Part shown: positions 7,928 through 16,162 of the stretch, piece after piece
Layout of the letters: every line of letters starts with the position of its first letter
How positions within the stretch are numbered: position 1 is the stretch's first letter
NCBI GenBank assembly: GCA_017521565.1
Contig: JAFXCE010000037.1
Location: 1-64,000, forward strand
DNA from: Clostridia bacterium
GTDB taxonomy: Bacteria > Bacillota > Clostridia > Christensenellales > Aristaeellaceae
Reading direction: 5' to 3'
Length of the DNA stretch: 64,000 nucleotides
Program-made: the position numbers and the translations under genes
The notes under the pieces: generated by a model
The model's input: the letters and a program-made list of their open reading frames with translations, nothing else
The model's database searches: none
What the model was told of the DNA's origin: nothing

Positions 7928-7972
7928 CGTTTATTCCTCCCCGTATGCTTCTTTGTGTTTCCTGTCCGCGCC

Positions 7973-8947
7973 TTATGCGCCGGCCGGCTGGGCCTCTGCG
8001 GCGTTTTCCATCTCCTGCGGGTTGAGCATTTCCGCATCGGTCTTTCCGGTCTTTGCTTCCCAAGCCTTGCTGATCGCTTCAAGCGTCTGCGGATCCGCGA
8101 CGCCCGTTGCCTTCATGCCGTTTGCCTTCTGGAAATTCTCCACAGCCTGAGCCGTCAGCTTGCCATACTTGCCCACCGCGCCGGCGCTGATGCTGCCATG
8201 GTACAGGTCCAGATCCTTCAGCTTCTCCTGCATACGGATGACCTCCGCGCAGGGCGTCATATCCAGATACAGGGTACCCTCCCAGTAGAAGTACTCCTTC
8301 TTTTCCGTACCGCATGCCGCGCATATACCGGTCTTTTCGCCCTTCTTCGTTCCGTTCGGCTCGCGCGTAACCCCCCAGTTCCACGCATGCTCCACTTTTT
8401 CAATTTCAATGTCGCTCTCCCTGCCGCAGCGCTGGCAGGTCTTGGTTCCCTTGCCCGTCTTGGTGCAGGTCGCCTCCTTCGAAACGGCGATCTCGCTCCA
8501 TGCATGGCCGAGCTTTTCAATGCTCTGGCTCTTCTTCTTGCCGCAGTCTCCGCAGACATATTCGCCGCGGCCATTCTGCGTACAAGTCGGCTCCTTGGTA
8601 ACCGTCATCTCACCATAGGCATGCTCCAGCATATCAATCGCGCGATAAATCTCATTGTTGCAGACGGTGCAGGTCGCCGTCTCTCTGCCCTTTTTGACGC
8701 AGGTCGGTTCCACCGTCACCACCCATTGATCTGGCGTGTGCGGCAGCTTGGGCGTCCTGCGCTGCTCCCAGTGGTCACAGCGGGTGCAGTACTTGAATTC
8801 ATGTCCCTGACGCGTACAGGTTGCGGAGGTTTTGACCCGCCAGGAACCGTATCGATGATCTTCCTCCGTCGCGCAGGCAGCGCTGGCAACGGATGCCTGC
8901 AGCAGCATGCCAACTGCAAGAATCATCAGCAGGATTCTCTTTTTCAT
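7973..8947 (-). CDS. Secreted cysteine-pair repeat protein with C-terminal peptidoglycan-binding domain
   Basis: 324 residues from the ATG at 8947, where a signal peptide (MKKRILLMILAVGML, cleavage near ASA) begins. The body (about 30-215) is a run of roughly five 35-residue repeats of the form H-W-V-PTCT--G-E-C--CG, each with a C-x2-C pair and a preceding Cys, like zinc-ribbon repeats common in secreted proteins of gut Clostridia. The C-terminus (about 230-305) is a PG_binding_1 domain (VIRMQEKLKDLDLYHGSI, LTAQAVENFQKANGM, G-ADPQTLEAI). It probably binds cell wall; the repeats' partner is unknown. Tail ends NAAEAQPAGA. Confidence 0.8.
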   Translation of the reverse strand: MKKRILLMILAVGMLLQASVASAACATEEDHRYGSWRVKTSATCTRQGHEFKYCTRCDHWEQRRTPKLPHTPDQWVVTVEPTCVKKGRETATCTVCNNEIYRAIDMLEHAYGEMTVTKEPTCTQNGRGEYVCGDCGKKKSQSIEKLGHAWSEIAVSKEATCTKTGKGTKTCQRCGRESDIEIEKVEHAWNWGVTREPNGTKKGEKTGICAACGTEKKEYFYWEGTLYLDMTPCAEVIRMQEKLKDLDLYHGSISAGAVGKYGKLTAQAVENFQKANGMKATGVADPQTLEAISKAWEAKTGKTDAEMLNPQEMENAAEAQPAGA

Positions 8948-9148
8948 GATGTATACATCCCTTCTTTTGCTTTGCAATAGCTAAATTGTAGCATACTCTG
9001 CCCTGTTTCTCAATAAGCGCAGATCATGAAATTTGACATGACCATTCGTCGTTAAAATTTCGTTAAGAAAGCTGAATAGCATTTACCGGCACATAGGATC
9101 ACGATATAATAAATTTATTATACCCATTTCATCTGAGGATTGAAACCC

Positions 9149-9286
9149 ATGACCGAAGCTTCCGGCATGAGCGCCCTCCGCACACGCATCTTTGAAATCA
9201 TTGAAGTCGGCAAGGAAGGCGATCATGCCAGCCGCGCATACAACTTCGTCAATATGTTTTCCATCATCACAGTCAAGGATGTGTCT
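9149..9286 (+). pseudogene. Truncated N-terminus of a voltage-gated ion-channel-type protein
   Basis: The frame from ATG 9149 reads MTEASGMSALRTRIFEIIEV, then GKEGDHASRAYNF and MFSIITV. This closely resembles the start of Ion_trans potassium channel proteins (L-RRIFEIIEV---D--SR-YD). Homology ends after about 40 residues, just where the next gene starts in another frame at 9288, and the remaining open frame is arginine-rich noise. A TATAAT-like box lies at about 9105-9110. This looks like a deletion joint that left the channel's promoter and first exon-like stub upstream of the secreted protein gene. Confidence 0.5.
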
Positions 9287-9287
9287 C

Positions 9288-10313
9288 ATGCGAAAACTGT
9301 CTCTATGGATCGTGCTGCTCCTGCTGCTGTTTCCGGCGTCCGCCGCCGCTCAGGGCGCTCTGTTTCCCGCGCTTTTCGACCCCGTCGACCAGCATATGCA
9401 GCAGCTTGCCGTCATGTCCCAGCAGGATGACATCATCGGCGATCTGCCCTACAACCAAGGAACCATCAGGGCGCGCGGCTGCGCGCCGCTCTCCATCGCC
9501 AATCCGCTGATTGCCGCCTTCGGCGTAACGGACAGGGAAACCGCCGCCGATCTGGTCTACGAGATCATGGCCGTGCTGACGCCCAAACGGCAGTATCGCC
9601 GCAGGCCCGTCGCCGTGGAGCGAATCGCCCGGGTGCTGCATCAGGCGGACCGCGCAGAATCGATGGAGGACTTTCCGCAGCTCGCCCATTACGTCGGTCA
9701 GTACCCGGGCGTCATCCATGTCACGGACGAGGACCTCACCCCTGAAAACATGCGCGCACTGCTCGCTTCCTCCTCCGCATCGCTGCTCACAGGCCGCGTC
9801 TGCGTGCAGGAGGATTGGACACAGGTTGTCCGCGCCATCTATGCCCTCCACGAAATGGGACACGGGGACGCATTTCTGTATCTCGGCTACGCCGGGGCCG
9901 GCACAAGCTCGACCGGCGCGCCGCTTCGTTCCGGCAAAAGCGGACACTATCTCGCCGCAGCCATTCACGTCGGCACATTTGTCAGAAATGGCGCGCTCTA
10001 CATCCTCGATTCCCTGCCGCGCGCGCTTGAAGGCGAGCCCTTCGGGCCGGAACACACCTGCCATGCCGCCTATCCCTTTATCGAAGATGAGGCGGATACG
10101 CGTTTCCCATTTGCCCCCACGCGCATCAGCCCCACTGTCATCCGGCTCTCCCCGCAGGAAGATATGCTGCGCAGCATGACCGTCCTTCAGCAAAAGTCCT
10201 TCTCCTCTCCGCAGGAAAAGCAGGACGCCCTGCTCGCGCTGCATACCGGTCAGCTTGCCGCGCTCAAGCTCTATGGGCGCTGCGTGATGCTGGTCGCGCT
10301 TCCCGGCGCATAA
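9288..10313 (+). CDS. Secreted protein with C39/papain-like fold signature
   Basis: 341 residues from ATG 9288. The signal peptide MRKLSLWIVLLLLLFPASA starts there, with AAGGA 9 bases upstream. The mature protein has NQGTIRARGCAPLSIAN (candidate catalytic Cys), later KSGHYLAAAIHVG (candidate His) and LYILDSLPRA (candidate Asp). That order and spacing recall C39-like peptidases and papain-fold amidases. The catalytic assignment is inference. It sits directly after a truncated ion-channel stub and may use that gene's promoter. Followed by a strong terminator. Confidence 0.65.
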   Translation: MRKLSLWIVLLLLLFPASAAAQGALFPALFDPVDQHMQQLAVMSQQDDIIGDLPYNQGTIRARGCAPLSIANPLIAAFGVTDRETAADLVYEIMAVLTPKRQYRRRPVAVERIARVLHQADRAESMEDFPQLAHYVGQYPGVIHVTDEDLTPENMRALLASSSASLLTGRVCVQEDWTQVVRAIYALHEMGHGDAFLYLGYAGAGTSSTGAPLRSGKSGHYLAAAIHVGTFVRNGALYILDSLPRALEGEPFGPEHTCHAAYPFIEDEADTRFPFAPTRISPTVIRLSPQEDMLRSMTVLQQKSFSSPQEKQDALLALHTGQLAALKLYGRCVMLVALPGA

Positions 10314-10332
10314 TTCATTTTCCACACGACGC

Positions 10333-10367
10333 AAAAACTCCGCAGACGTCAAATCTGCGGAGTTTTT
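10333..10367. terminator. Bidirectional terminator between convergent genes
   Basis: AAAAACTCCGCAGA and TCTGCGGAGTTTTT form a 14-bp stem around a 7-base loop. Confidence 0.93.
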
Positions 10368-10379
10368 ATGTGACTTTGC

Positions 10380-11837
10380 TTATTCGCCGACGCGCACACT
10401 GCGCACCCCAAAGTACTGCGCCATCGCCTCGTTGGTCCACATGGCGGCATCCTCGTAGGCCGTGAGCTTGCCCGTCATGGTCTGCACCTGCCACGCAGGC
10501 AGCACGACGTCCTCTCCCTCGCCCGCCGCTTCGCACAGCGCATATTCATTTTCAAACTGCGCAATGTAAGCGTCCTGCGTGCCGTTTATCTGATCGGCAG
10601 CCAGCTTGATATAGTTGCCCGCCTGCCCAAGCGCAATGCACAGCGCCAGCGCGGCGATAGCCAGCGGCGCACAGATCTTCTTCGCCCGCGCAGCAGCGAG
10701 CTTTTCCCGCGTCCCGGGCTTCATGCGCATGAGCGTCAGCGCCCACACCAGCGGCACAGCCAGCAGCACGTACAGATGATACATGTTCACCACGCGCCCC
10801 GAGCCGGCATAGCCGGAGGAGTACATGTGCGGGATGATCATCGCGCAGAGGATCAGATACGCAGCGGCCGACGACGCCCATACCGGCGGGCAGCGTCTCG
10901 CCTTTTCTGCAGAAGCATGTATCCCTCCCGCCAGATACGGCGTAGCAGCCGTCACCAGCGCCAGCAGCGGCGTTTTGACCGCAAAGCGAACAAAGTATTT
11001 CGCCGCGTCGCGCATGGTCCAGAGCACGGAGGACAGCAGCCACATCGAGCCGCCCTCGTAAGCGCCGTCGCGCTCCATGCGCACGCTGTTGCCCGGCGCA
11101 ATCACGGAGAGCAGCAGGCCCACGCCGATGGGCAGCAGAAAAAGCGCCGTGCGGATTGCCTCGCGCCTGTCGCGCGCCCACGCACGCTGCAGCGCCATCA
11201 TAAAAAGCGCCGCCGCCGTCATCATTGCGGTGATGTAATTATCCATGCCCAGCGCGAAGAGCAGCCCCGCGCACAGCAGTGCAAAGAAAACCTTCTTGGG
11301 GCCCTGCACGCCGCTTTCGCAGAAACGGTCGCACAGCGTAAGCGTGATCAGCGCCGCCGCCTGCGCGCCGGTATAGAACCATGCGCCGTTGAACCAGTAG
11401 ACGCCCTCGACGATATCCGGCATGAACATCAGCGAAAACGCCGACAGCGCCAGATACAGCCCGCCCCAGACAGAGGCAGGAAGTCCAAGCCTGCGTCCAA
11501 ACATATGCCGGATGAACACCAGCCACGCCGCCAGATGCGCCGCCAGGAGAATCACGGCATGCACGCCGTAATGCTCAAGAGAAAAGACAATCGGATTCAG
11601 CGTCATGATGATCACGCCGGTGACCGTCCCTTGCCAGTCCCGCCATGTGCGCAGCGCATAGCTGAGCGCATCCTTGAGCACATGGGGCAGGCTGCCGGTT
11701 TCCATCCACGTCGGATGCGTATAGAGCGCAAAGGTGAAGTCATCCGTCGCGGGATGCGCCGCCTGCGCGCCAAGGAAGAACGGCACGAGCAGCGCTGCCC
11801 AGAGGATCACAGGAAAGAGCCTAGAAATCTTCTTCAT
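10380..11837 (-). CDS. Polytopic membrane protein, DUF6056-like
   Basis: 485 residues with about 11-12 hydrophobic segments. The first helix is followed by ATDDFTFALYTHP and then a TWRDWQGTVTGVIIM stretch, matching DUF6056/glucosyltransferase-like membrane proteins of envelope polysaccharide modification. Like those, it lacks soluble catalytic domains and the reaction is unknown. A long outside loop occupies the C-terminus. The ATG is 3 bases after the aldo/keto reductase stop, so the two genes form an operon although no functional link is evident. Confidence 0.75.
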   Translation of the reverse strand: MKKISRLFPVILWAALLVPFFLGAQAAHPATDDFTFALYTHPTWMETGSLPHVLKDALSYALRTWRDWQGTVTGVIIMTLNPIVFSLEHYGVHAVILLAAHLAAWLVFIRHMFGRRLGLPASVWGGLYLALSAFSLMFMPDIVEGVYWFNGAWFYTGAQAAALITLTLCDRFCESGVQGPKKVFFALLCAGLLFALGMDNYITAMMTAAALFMMALQRAWARDRREAIRTALFLLPIGVGLLLSVIAPGNSVRMERDGAYEGGSMWLLSSVLWTMRDAAKYFVRFAVKTPLLALVTAATPYLAGGIHASAEKARRCPPVWASSAAAYLILCAMIIPHMYSSGYAGSGRVVNMYHLYVLLAVPLVWALTLMRMKPGTREKLAAARAKKICAPLAIAALALCIALGQAGNYIKLAADQINGTQDAYIAQFENEYALCEAAGEGEDVVLPAWQVQTMTGKLTAYEDAAMWTNEAMAQYFGVRSVRVGE

Positions 11838-11840
11838 GCT

Positions 11841-12848
11841 TTATGCCCCGAATTCATCTTTGCAGCGCGCGAGCATCTTGCGGATCGGCAGCTGATACGG
11901 ACAGCGGGTTTCGCACACACCGCAGCCGATGCAGTCCCCCGCCTTTTTCGCCATGGAGGCATAGCGCGCTTTTGCCCAGTCGCCCAGGCCGTAGCGCTGC
12001 AGATAGCCCTCCAGCACGAAAATACCGCTGATGCCGATGCCCGCCGTGCAGGGCTGGCAGTAATTGCAGCGGCGGCAGAACTCCGTACCCAGCGTCCTGC
12101 GGATCTCGTCGATCTTCGACAGCTCATCCTCGCTCAGCGGGGATTTGTCCTCCATCGCGGCCAGATTCTGGTCGATCTCGCGCACATCGTACATGCCCGG
12201 AATGACGACGGAAACGTCCGGATTCTTCGCGATGAAGCGCAGCGCCAGCGTCGCATCCTCAATTGCGCCGCCTGCCAGCGGCTTCATGCAGACAAAGCCC
12301 ACATTCTGCTCCGCCGCACGGCGCATGAGTTCCTCGCCCTGCGTCTCCACGATGTTATAGGGGAACATAACCGTCTCGACCCAGTCCATCGAAAGCGCCT
12401 TTTCAAAGACCTTCGCCGTGTGCGCGGTCAGGCCAATGTGGCCGATCTTGCCGGCAGCCTTCGCCTCCTCAAGCGCTTCCAGCGCGCCGCCCGGCGCGAT
12501 GATCTTATCAATATCCGCCTCGGAGGGATTATGCACCTGATACAGGTCAATATAGTCCGTGCGGAAATTCTTGAGGCTTATGTCGATGTCCGCCGCCATG
12601 GCCTCCTTTGTGCGGGCCATGGACTTGGTCGCCAGCACGAACTTGTCGCGCAGGCCCTCAAGCGCCTCGCCAAGGAATGCCTCGCTGACCGTATAGCCGC
12701 GCGCGGTATCGATGTAGTTGACGCCCGCCTGCGCAAGGCGCTCCATGAGCGTCCTCGTTTTCTGCGCGTCCACCTTCTGAATCGGGATGCCGCCAAAGCC
12801 CATGCGCGAAATGCGCAGCCCCGTTTTGCCAAGCGTCGTATATTCCAT
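11841..12848 (-). CDS. Aldo/keto reductase with C-terminal 4Fe-4S motifs
   Basis: 335 residues. The N-terminal TIM barrel (about 1-265) carries the AKR tetrad: Asp and Tyr in YIDTARGYT, Lys in LATKS, His in YQVHNPS. The C-terminus adds two clusters of cysteines, FCRRCNYCQPC and DCIGCGVCETRCPY, typical of the ferredoxin-like tail of anaerobe aldo/keto reductases annotated as Fe-S oxidoreductases. It is thus likely an NAD(P)H or ferredoxin-linked carbonyl reductase; substrate unknown. GGAGAG precedes the ATG, and a TTGCAT/TATAAT promoter lies at 12903-12931. Confidence 0.93.
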   Translation of the reverse strand: MEYTTLGKTGLRISRMGFGGIPIQKVDAQKTRTLMERLAQAGVNYIDTARGYTVSEAFLGEALEGLRDKFVLATKSMARTKEAMAADIDISLKNFRTDYIDLYQVHNPSEADIDKIIAPGGALEALEEAKAAGKIGHIGLTAHTAKVFEKALSMDWVETVMFPYNIVETQGEELMRRAAEQNVGFVCMKPLAGGAIEDATLALRFIAKNPDVSVVIPGMYDVREIDQNLAAMEDKSPLSEDELSKIDEIRRTLGTEFCRRCNYCQPCTAGIGISGIFVLEGYLQRYGLGDWAKARYASMAKKAGDCIGCGVCETRCPYQLPIRKMLARCKDEFGA

Positions 12849-12902
12849 AATGATCTCTCCTCAGTGTTTCAGATGATTGCTTCAAATGATATTGGCTTCT
12901 AT

Positions 12903-12931
12903 ATTATAGACGCACACGCCGGACAATGCAA
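12903..12931 (-). promoter_or_regulatory. Promoter of the aldo/keto reductase operon
   Basis: On the minus strand TTGCAT (12926-12931) and TATAAT (12903-12908) are separated by 17 bp. Confidence 0.7.
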
Positions 12932-12974
12932 TCAGAAATGGCGCATACTTCTTTTTCCCGGCGGGCATACTTGC

Positions 12975-12992
12975 TCTGAGCGAGTGCTCAGA
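12975..12992. promoter_or_regulatory. Perfect inverted repeat upstream of the DUF1540 gene
   Basis: TCTGAGC and GCTCAGA flank GAGT, 26 bases before the small gene's start. It could be an operator or mRNA hairpin; no further evidence. Confidence 0.4.
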
Positions 12993-13017
12993 TTATGACG
13001 AATGGAGGACAACAATC

Positions 13018-13170
13018 ATGAACCAGACCATTCATTGCTCCGTGGAGACCTGCCGCCATCACAGCCAGAAGAACGTCTGTGAGCTGGAATCCATCGACGT
13101 ACGCCCGAACTGCAACTGCCACTCCGGCAAGTGCGACGAAAGCATGTGCGGCTCTTACGCCAAGAAGTAA
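13018..13170 (+). CDS. DUF1540 cysteine-rich small protein
   Basis: 50 residues with seven cysteines. It starts MNQTIHCSVETCRHHSQ, has VCELESIDV in the middle, and ends C-x4-CGSYAKK. This pattern (C-V--C-H------C-L--I-V---C) is the DUF1540 domain of clostridial small proteins, probably metal-binding, role unknown. GGAGG lies 8 bases before the ATG, and a hairpin terminator follows directly, so it is a complete single-gene unit. Confidence 0.85.
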   Translation: MNQTIHCSVETCRHHSQKNVCELESIDVRPNCNCHSGKCDESMCGSYAKK

Positions 13171-13180
13171 ACACAAAGCA

Positions 13181-13206
13181 AAAGGACCGCCGTCTGGCGG
13201 TCCTTT
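13181..13206. terminator. Bidirectional terminator between DUF1540 gene and ychF
   Basis: AAAGGACCGCC and GGCGGTCCTTT flank GTCT. Confidence 0.92.
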
Positions 13207-13219
13207 GATCGTTGCGCAA

Positions 13220-14317
13220 TTACACGTTGAAGCGGAACAGCGTCACATCGCCGTCATGCATCACGTATTCCTTGCCCTCGGAGCGGACAAGGCCCTTTTC
13301 CTTGCAGGCGAGCATCGTACCGTTTGCCTCCAGATCGGCAAAGGCCACGATCTCCGCGCGGATGAAGCCGCGCTCAAAGTCAGAATGGATCTTGCCAGCG
13401 GCCTGCGGCGCCTTGGTGCCCTTCTTGATCGTCCACGCGCGGCACTCATCCTCGCCGGCGGTCAGGAAGGAGATCAGGCCCAGCAGATCGTAGCCCTCGG
13501 CAATCAGGCGGTCAAGGCCGCTCTTGCCGATGCCCAGTTCCTCCAGGAACATGCTCTTCTCGTCCTCATCCATCTGCGCGATATCCTCTTCGATCTTCGC
13601 GGAGATGACCAGCACCTTGGCATTCTCTTCCTTCGCAATCGCCTTGACATCCAGCACGCCCGGCAGGCTGTCCTCGTCCTTGCCCAGGTCGTCCTCCTTG
13701 ATGTTGCAGGCATAAATCACCGGCTTGGTGGTCAGCAGGAACCACTCGCGCGCGATCTCGCGCTCCTTGTCGGTCATCGGGCAGGTGCGTGCCGGCTGCA
13801 GGTTATCCAGATGCGCCAGCAGCTTGTTGCCCAGCTCGCTCTCCTCGGCGAACTTCTTGTCGCCGGTCTTGAGCATTTTTGTCGCGCGCTCGGCGCGCTT
13901 GGCGACGGATTCACGGTCCGCAGCGATCAGTTCAAGGTTGATCGTCTCGATGTCGTGCTGCGGATTCAGGCTGTCCGCATGGCGGATGATGTCGTCATCC
14001 TCAAAGCAGCGCACAACATGCACGATCGCCTCGCACTCACGGATGTGAGAGAGGAACTTGTTGCCCAGACCCTCGCCGCGGCTCGCGCCCTTGACAAGGC
14101 CCGCAATATCGACAAACTCGATGACCGCCGGCGTCTTCTTCTTCGGGTTATACATAGCCGCCAGCTTGTCAAGGCGCTCGTCCGGCACGGTAACCATACC
14201 GGTGTTCGGCTCGATGGTGCAGAAGGGATAGTTTGCCGCTTCCGCGCCTGCCTTGGTGATCGCGTTAAACAGGGTGGACTTGCCCACGTTAGGCAGTCCT
14301 ACGACGCCGAGTTTCAT
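13220..14317 (-). CDS. ychF: Redox/ribosome-binding ATPase YchF
   Basis: 365 residues, the standard YchF length. The start MKLGVVGLPNVGKSTLFNAI carries the P-loop with the family's ANYPFCTIEPN switch region, and VDIAGLVKGASRGEGLGN is the DxxG-type motif. YchF prefers ATP over GTP, and the characteristic replaced NKxD region reads YACNIKED. A C-terminal TGS domain ends VRSEGKEYVMHDGDV. It is a universally conserved Obg-family ATPase linked to ribosome function and oxidative stress. GAGGAAG lies upstream of the chosen ATG; the open frame extends upstream but without homology. Confidence 0.97.
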   Translation of the reverse strand: MKLGVVGLPNVGKSTLFNAITKAGAEAANYPFCTIEPNTGMVTVPDERLDKLAAMYNPKKKTPAVIEFVDIAGLVKGASRGEGLGNKFLSHIRECEAIVHVVRCFEDDDIIRHADSLNPQHDIETINLELIAADRESVAKRAERATKMLKTGDKKFAEESELGNKLLAHLDNLQPARTCPMTDKEREIAREWFLLTTKPVIYACNIKEDDLGKDEDSLPGVLDVKAIAKEENAKVLVISAKIEEDIAQMDEDEKSMFLEELGIGKSGLDRLIAEGYDLLGLISFLTAGEDECRAWTIKKGTKAPQAAGKIHSDFERGFIRAEIVAFADLEANGTMLACKEKGLVRSEGKEYVMHDGDVTLFRFNV

Positions 14318-14514
14318 AATTTTCTCTTCCTCCGAAATTCCATATGTCCCCGCGCTGACGCGCGCGCATGATAATCGTAACCTGTATATTATAGCGGATA
14401 CCTGCGTTTTTTTCAATCCGTCTTTGCATATCGCAGGCAATTTGCGTCCCGCCCGCGCGCTCAGGGCAAATTTGTTCATCCTGTAGTATACAAGTTGATT
14501 TTCTTAATTCGCTA

Positions 14515-14543
14515 TTGACAATCATATCCACAGACTCTATAAT
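14515..14543 (+). promoter_or_regulatory. Consensus promoter of the sugar ABC operon
   Basis: Perfect TTGACA (14515-14520), 17-bp spacer, perfect TATAAT (14538-14543). Confidence 0.93.
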
Positions 14544-14574
14544 ATCTGTCGCAGAGGGTGATTGTACTGCGTTT

Positions 14575-14588
14575 CGGAAACGTTTCCG
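14575..14588. promoter_or_regulatory. LacI-family-type operator palindrome
   Basis: CGGAAACGTTTCCG is a perfect 14-bp palindrome with the GAAACGTTTC-like core and central CG bound by LacI/GalR-family repressors. It begins about 25 bases after the expected transcription start of the ABC operon, a roadblock position. No LacI-family gene is present in the window. Confidence 0.7.
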
Positions 14589-14680
14589 GCACCAATTCCG
14601 GTTTCCCTCTCCCGATATGCTGTTCGCGGGCTGGACTTATGCCCGTGCAGAATATTTTATTCGGAAGGAGATCTTTGATT

Positions 14681-15946
14681 ATGAAGAAGATCATCGCCCT
14701 GGCTCTCGCGCTTGTTGTGTGCCTGGCTATCGCCGCCACCGCCTGCGCCGACGCCTCCGTCTACTACCTCAACTTCAAGCCCGAGCAGGATGCTCAGTGG
14801 CAGGCGCTGGCCAAGGTCTACACCGAGAAGACCGGCGTGCCGGTAACCGTCGTGACCGCTGCCTCCGGCCAGTATGAGACCACCCTCATGGCCGAGATGG
14901 AAAAGAGCGAGTGCCCGACCCTGTTCCAGGTCAACGGCCCGGTCGGCCTGGCGAACTGGACTGACTACTGCTACGATCTGGCTGGTACCGCTCTGCCGGG
15001 CTACCTGACCAACGAAGCTTTCGCCCTGAAGGAGGGCGACGCGGTGAAGGGCATTGCCTACGTCATCGAGACCTACGGCATCATCGCCAACACCAAGCTG
15101 CTGGCCAAGGCTGGCTACACCCCGGCCGACATCAAGGACTTCGAGTCCCTGAAGGCTGTTGCTGAAGACATCCAGGCCCGCAAGGCTGAGCTCGGCGTGG
15201 ACGGCGCGTTCTCTTCCGCCGGCATGGACGGCTCCTCCGACTGGCGCTTCAAGACCCACCTGGCCAACATGCCGATCTACTACGAGTACAAGGCTGACGG
15301 CATCGGCACCACCGGCGCCATCAAGGGCACCTACCTGGACAACTACAAGAAGATCTGGGATCTGTACATCAACAACTCCACCTGCGAGCCGGCTCTGCTG
15401 GCCTCCAAGACTGGCGACGACTCCCGCAACGAGTTCCTGGCTGAGAAGGCTGTGTTCTTCCAGAACGGCACTTGGGAGTACGGCTCCGTCTCCGCGCTGG
15501 GCGATGAGAACATCACCATGCTGCCGATCTACATCGACGCCGAGGGTGAAGAGGCTCAGGGCCTGTGCACCGGCACCGAGAACTACTGGTGCGTGAACGC
15601 CATCGCTGATCAGGAAGACATCGACGCGACCGTCGCGTTCCTCGAGTGGGTTATCACCTCTGACGAGGGCCGCGCTTCCATGGCGAAGGAAATGAACTTC
15701 GTTACCCCGTTCTCCACCTTCACCGGCGAGTATGCTCCGACCAACCCGTTCGTGCTGCTCGACGCTCAGATGACCGCCGAGGGCAAGAATCCGGTTTCCT
15801 GGAACTTCCCGACCATGCCGTCTGAGGAGTGGAAGAATGGCGTCGGTTCTGCCCTGACCGCTTATGCGGCCGGCACCGGCGAGTGGGATGCGGTTGTGTC
15901 CGCGTTCGTCGACGGCTGGAAGACCGAGTACGATCTGACCCACTAA
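14681..15946 (+). CDS. Extracellular sugar-binding protein of an ABC importer
   Basis: 421 residues, family 1 solute-binding protein (maltose/multiple-sugar type). The signal peptide is MKKIIALALALVVCLAIAAT followed by a Cys in ATAC, which could be a weak lipobox or part of an ACA-type Sec cleavage site. The mature part follows the family pattern: early VTVVTAASGQYETTLMAEME, mid-region VKGIAYVIETYGIIANTKLL, and FQNGTWEYGSV. AAGGAG lies 10 bases before the ATG. Codon use is strongly C-biased, as expected of a highly expressed binding protein. First gene of the importer; the terminator-like hairpin behind it should keep its level above that of the permeases. Sugar identity unknown. Confidence 0.92.
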   Translation: MKKIIALALALVVCLAIAATACADASVYYLNFKPEQDAQWQALAKVYTEKTGVPVTVVTAASGQYETTLMAEMEKSECPTLFQVNGPVGLANWTDYCYDLAGTALPGYLTNEAFALKEGDAVKGIAYVIETYGIIANTKLLAKAGYTPADIKDFESLKAVAEDIQARKAELGVDGAFSSAGMDGSSDWRFKTHLANMPIYYEYKADGIGTTGAIKGTYLDNYKKIWDLYINNSTCEPALLASKTGDDSRNEFLAEKAVFFQNGTWEYGSVSALGDENITMLPIYIDAEGEEAQGLCTGTENYWCVNAIADQEDIDATVAFLEWVITSDEGRASMAKEMNFVTPFSTFTGEYAPTNPFVLLDAQMTAEGKNPVSWNFPTMPSEEWKNGVGSALTAYAAGTGEWDAVVSAFVDGWKTEYDLTH

Positions 15947-15963
15947 TCCATTTCGCGCTTATA

Positions 15964-15997
15964 AAGAGGGCGGGCACATCGCCCGCCCTCTTCTTTT
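15964..15997 (+). terminator. Intercistronic terminator or attenuator between binding protein and permeases
   Basis: AAGAGGGCGGGC and GCCCGCCCTCTT form a strong stem followed by a short T-rich run. Partial read-through would set the usual binding-protein excess. Confidence 0.85.
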
Positions 15998-16077
15998 GCG
16001 GCCTGTGACCGCCTTCGCTTCCGAAACGCTTTTCATTTTTCGCAGTTCTGTGCTCGATGCAAGTTGCTCTGCAACCG

Positions 16078-16130
16078 AGAGCAGCCTGAAAAGGCACGCC
16101 GCTCAGACATGTGCTTTTTCAGGTTGCTCT
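16078..16130 (+). promoter_or_regulatory. Long imperfect hairpin upstream of the permease genes
   Basis: GAGCAGCCTGAAAA-GGCAC pairs with GTGC-TTTTTCAGG-TTGCTC, giving about 18 paired bases just ahead of the permease ribosome binding site (GGAGG near 16151). Could be an mRNA stabiliser or processing site; inference. Confidence 0.45.
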
Positions 16131-16162
16131 GACAACCTCAAATCATCCCGGGAGGAATCCAT

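Noticed and set aside
5768-8980. A 1070-codon open frame on the plus strand, antisense to three minus-strand genes
   Set aside because: It has Arg/His/Leu-rich, family-less translation and lies opposite genes with clear domains and ribosome binding sites. Such long antisense frames follow from codon bias in GC-rich DNA; similar cases at 10776-12998, 18934-21321, 24427-26307, 27089-29575 and 60568-62604 were dismissed for the same reason.
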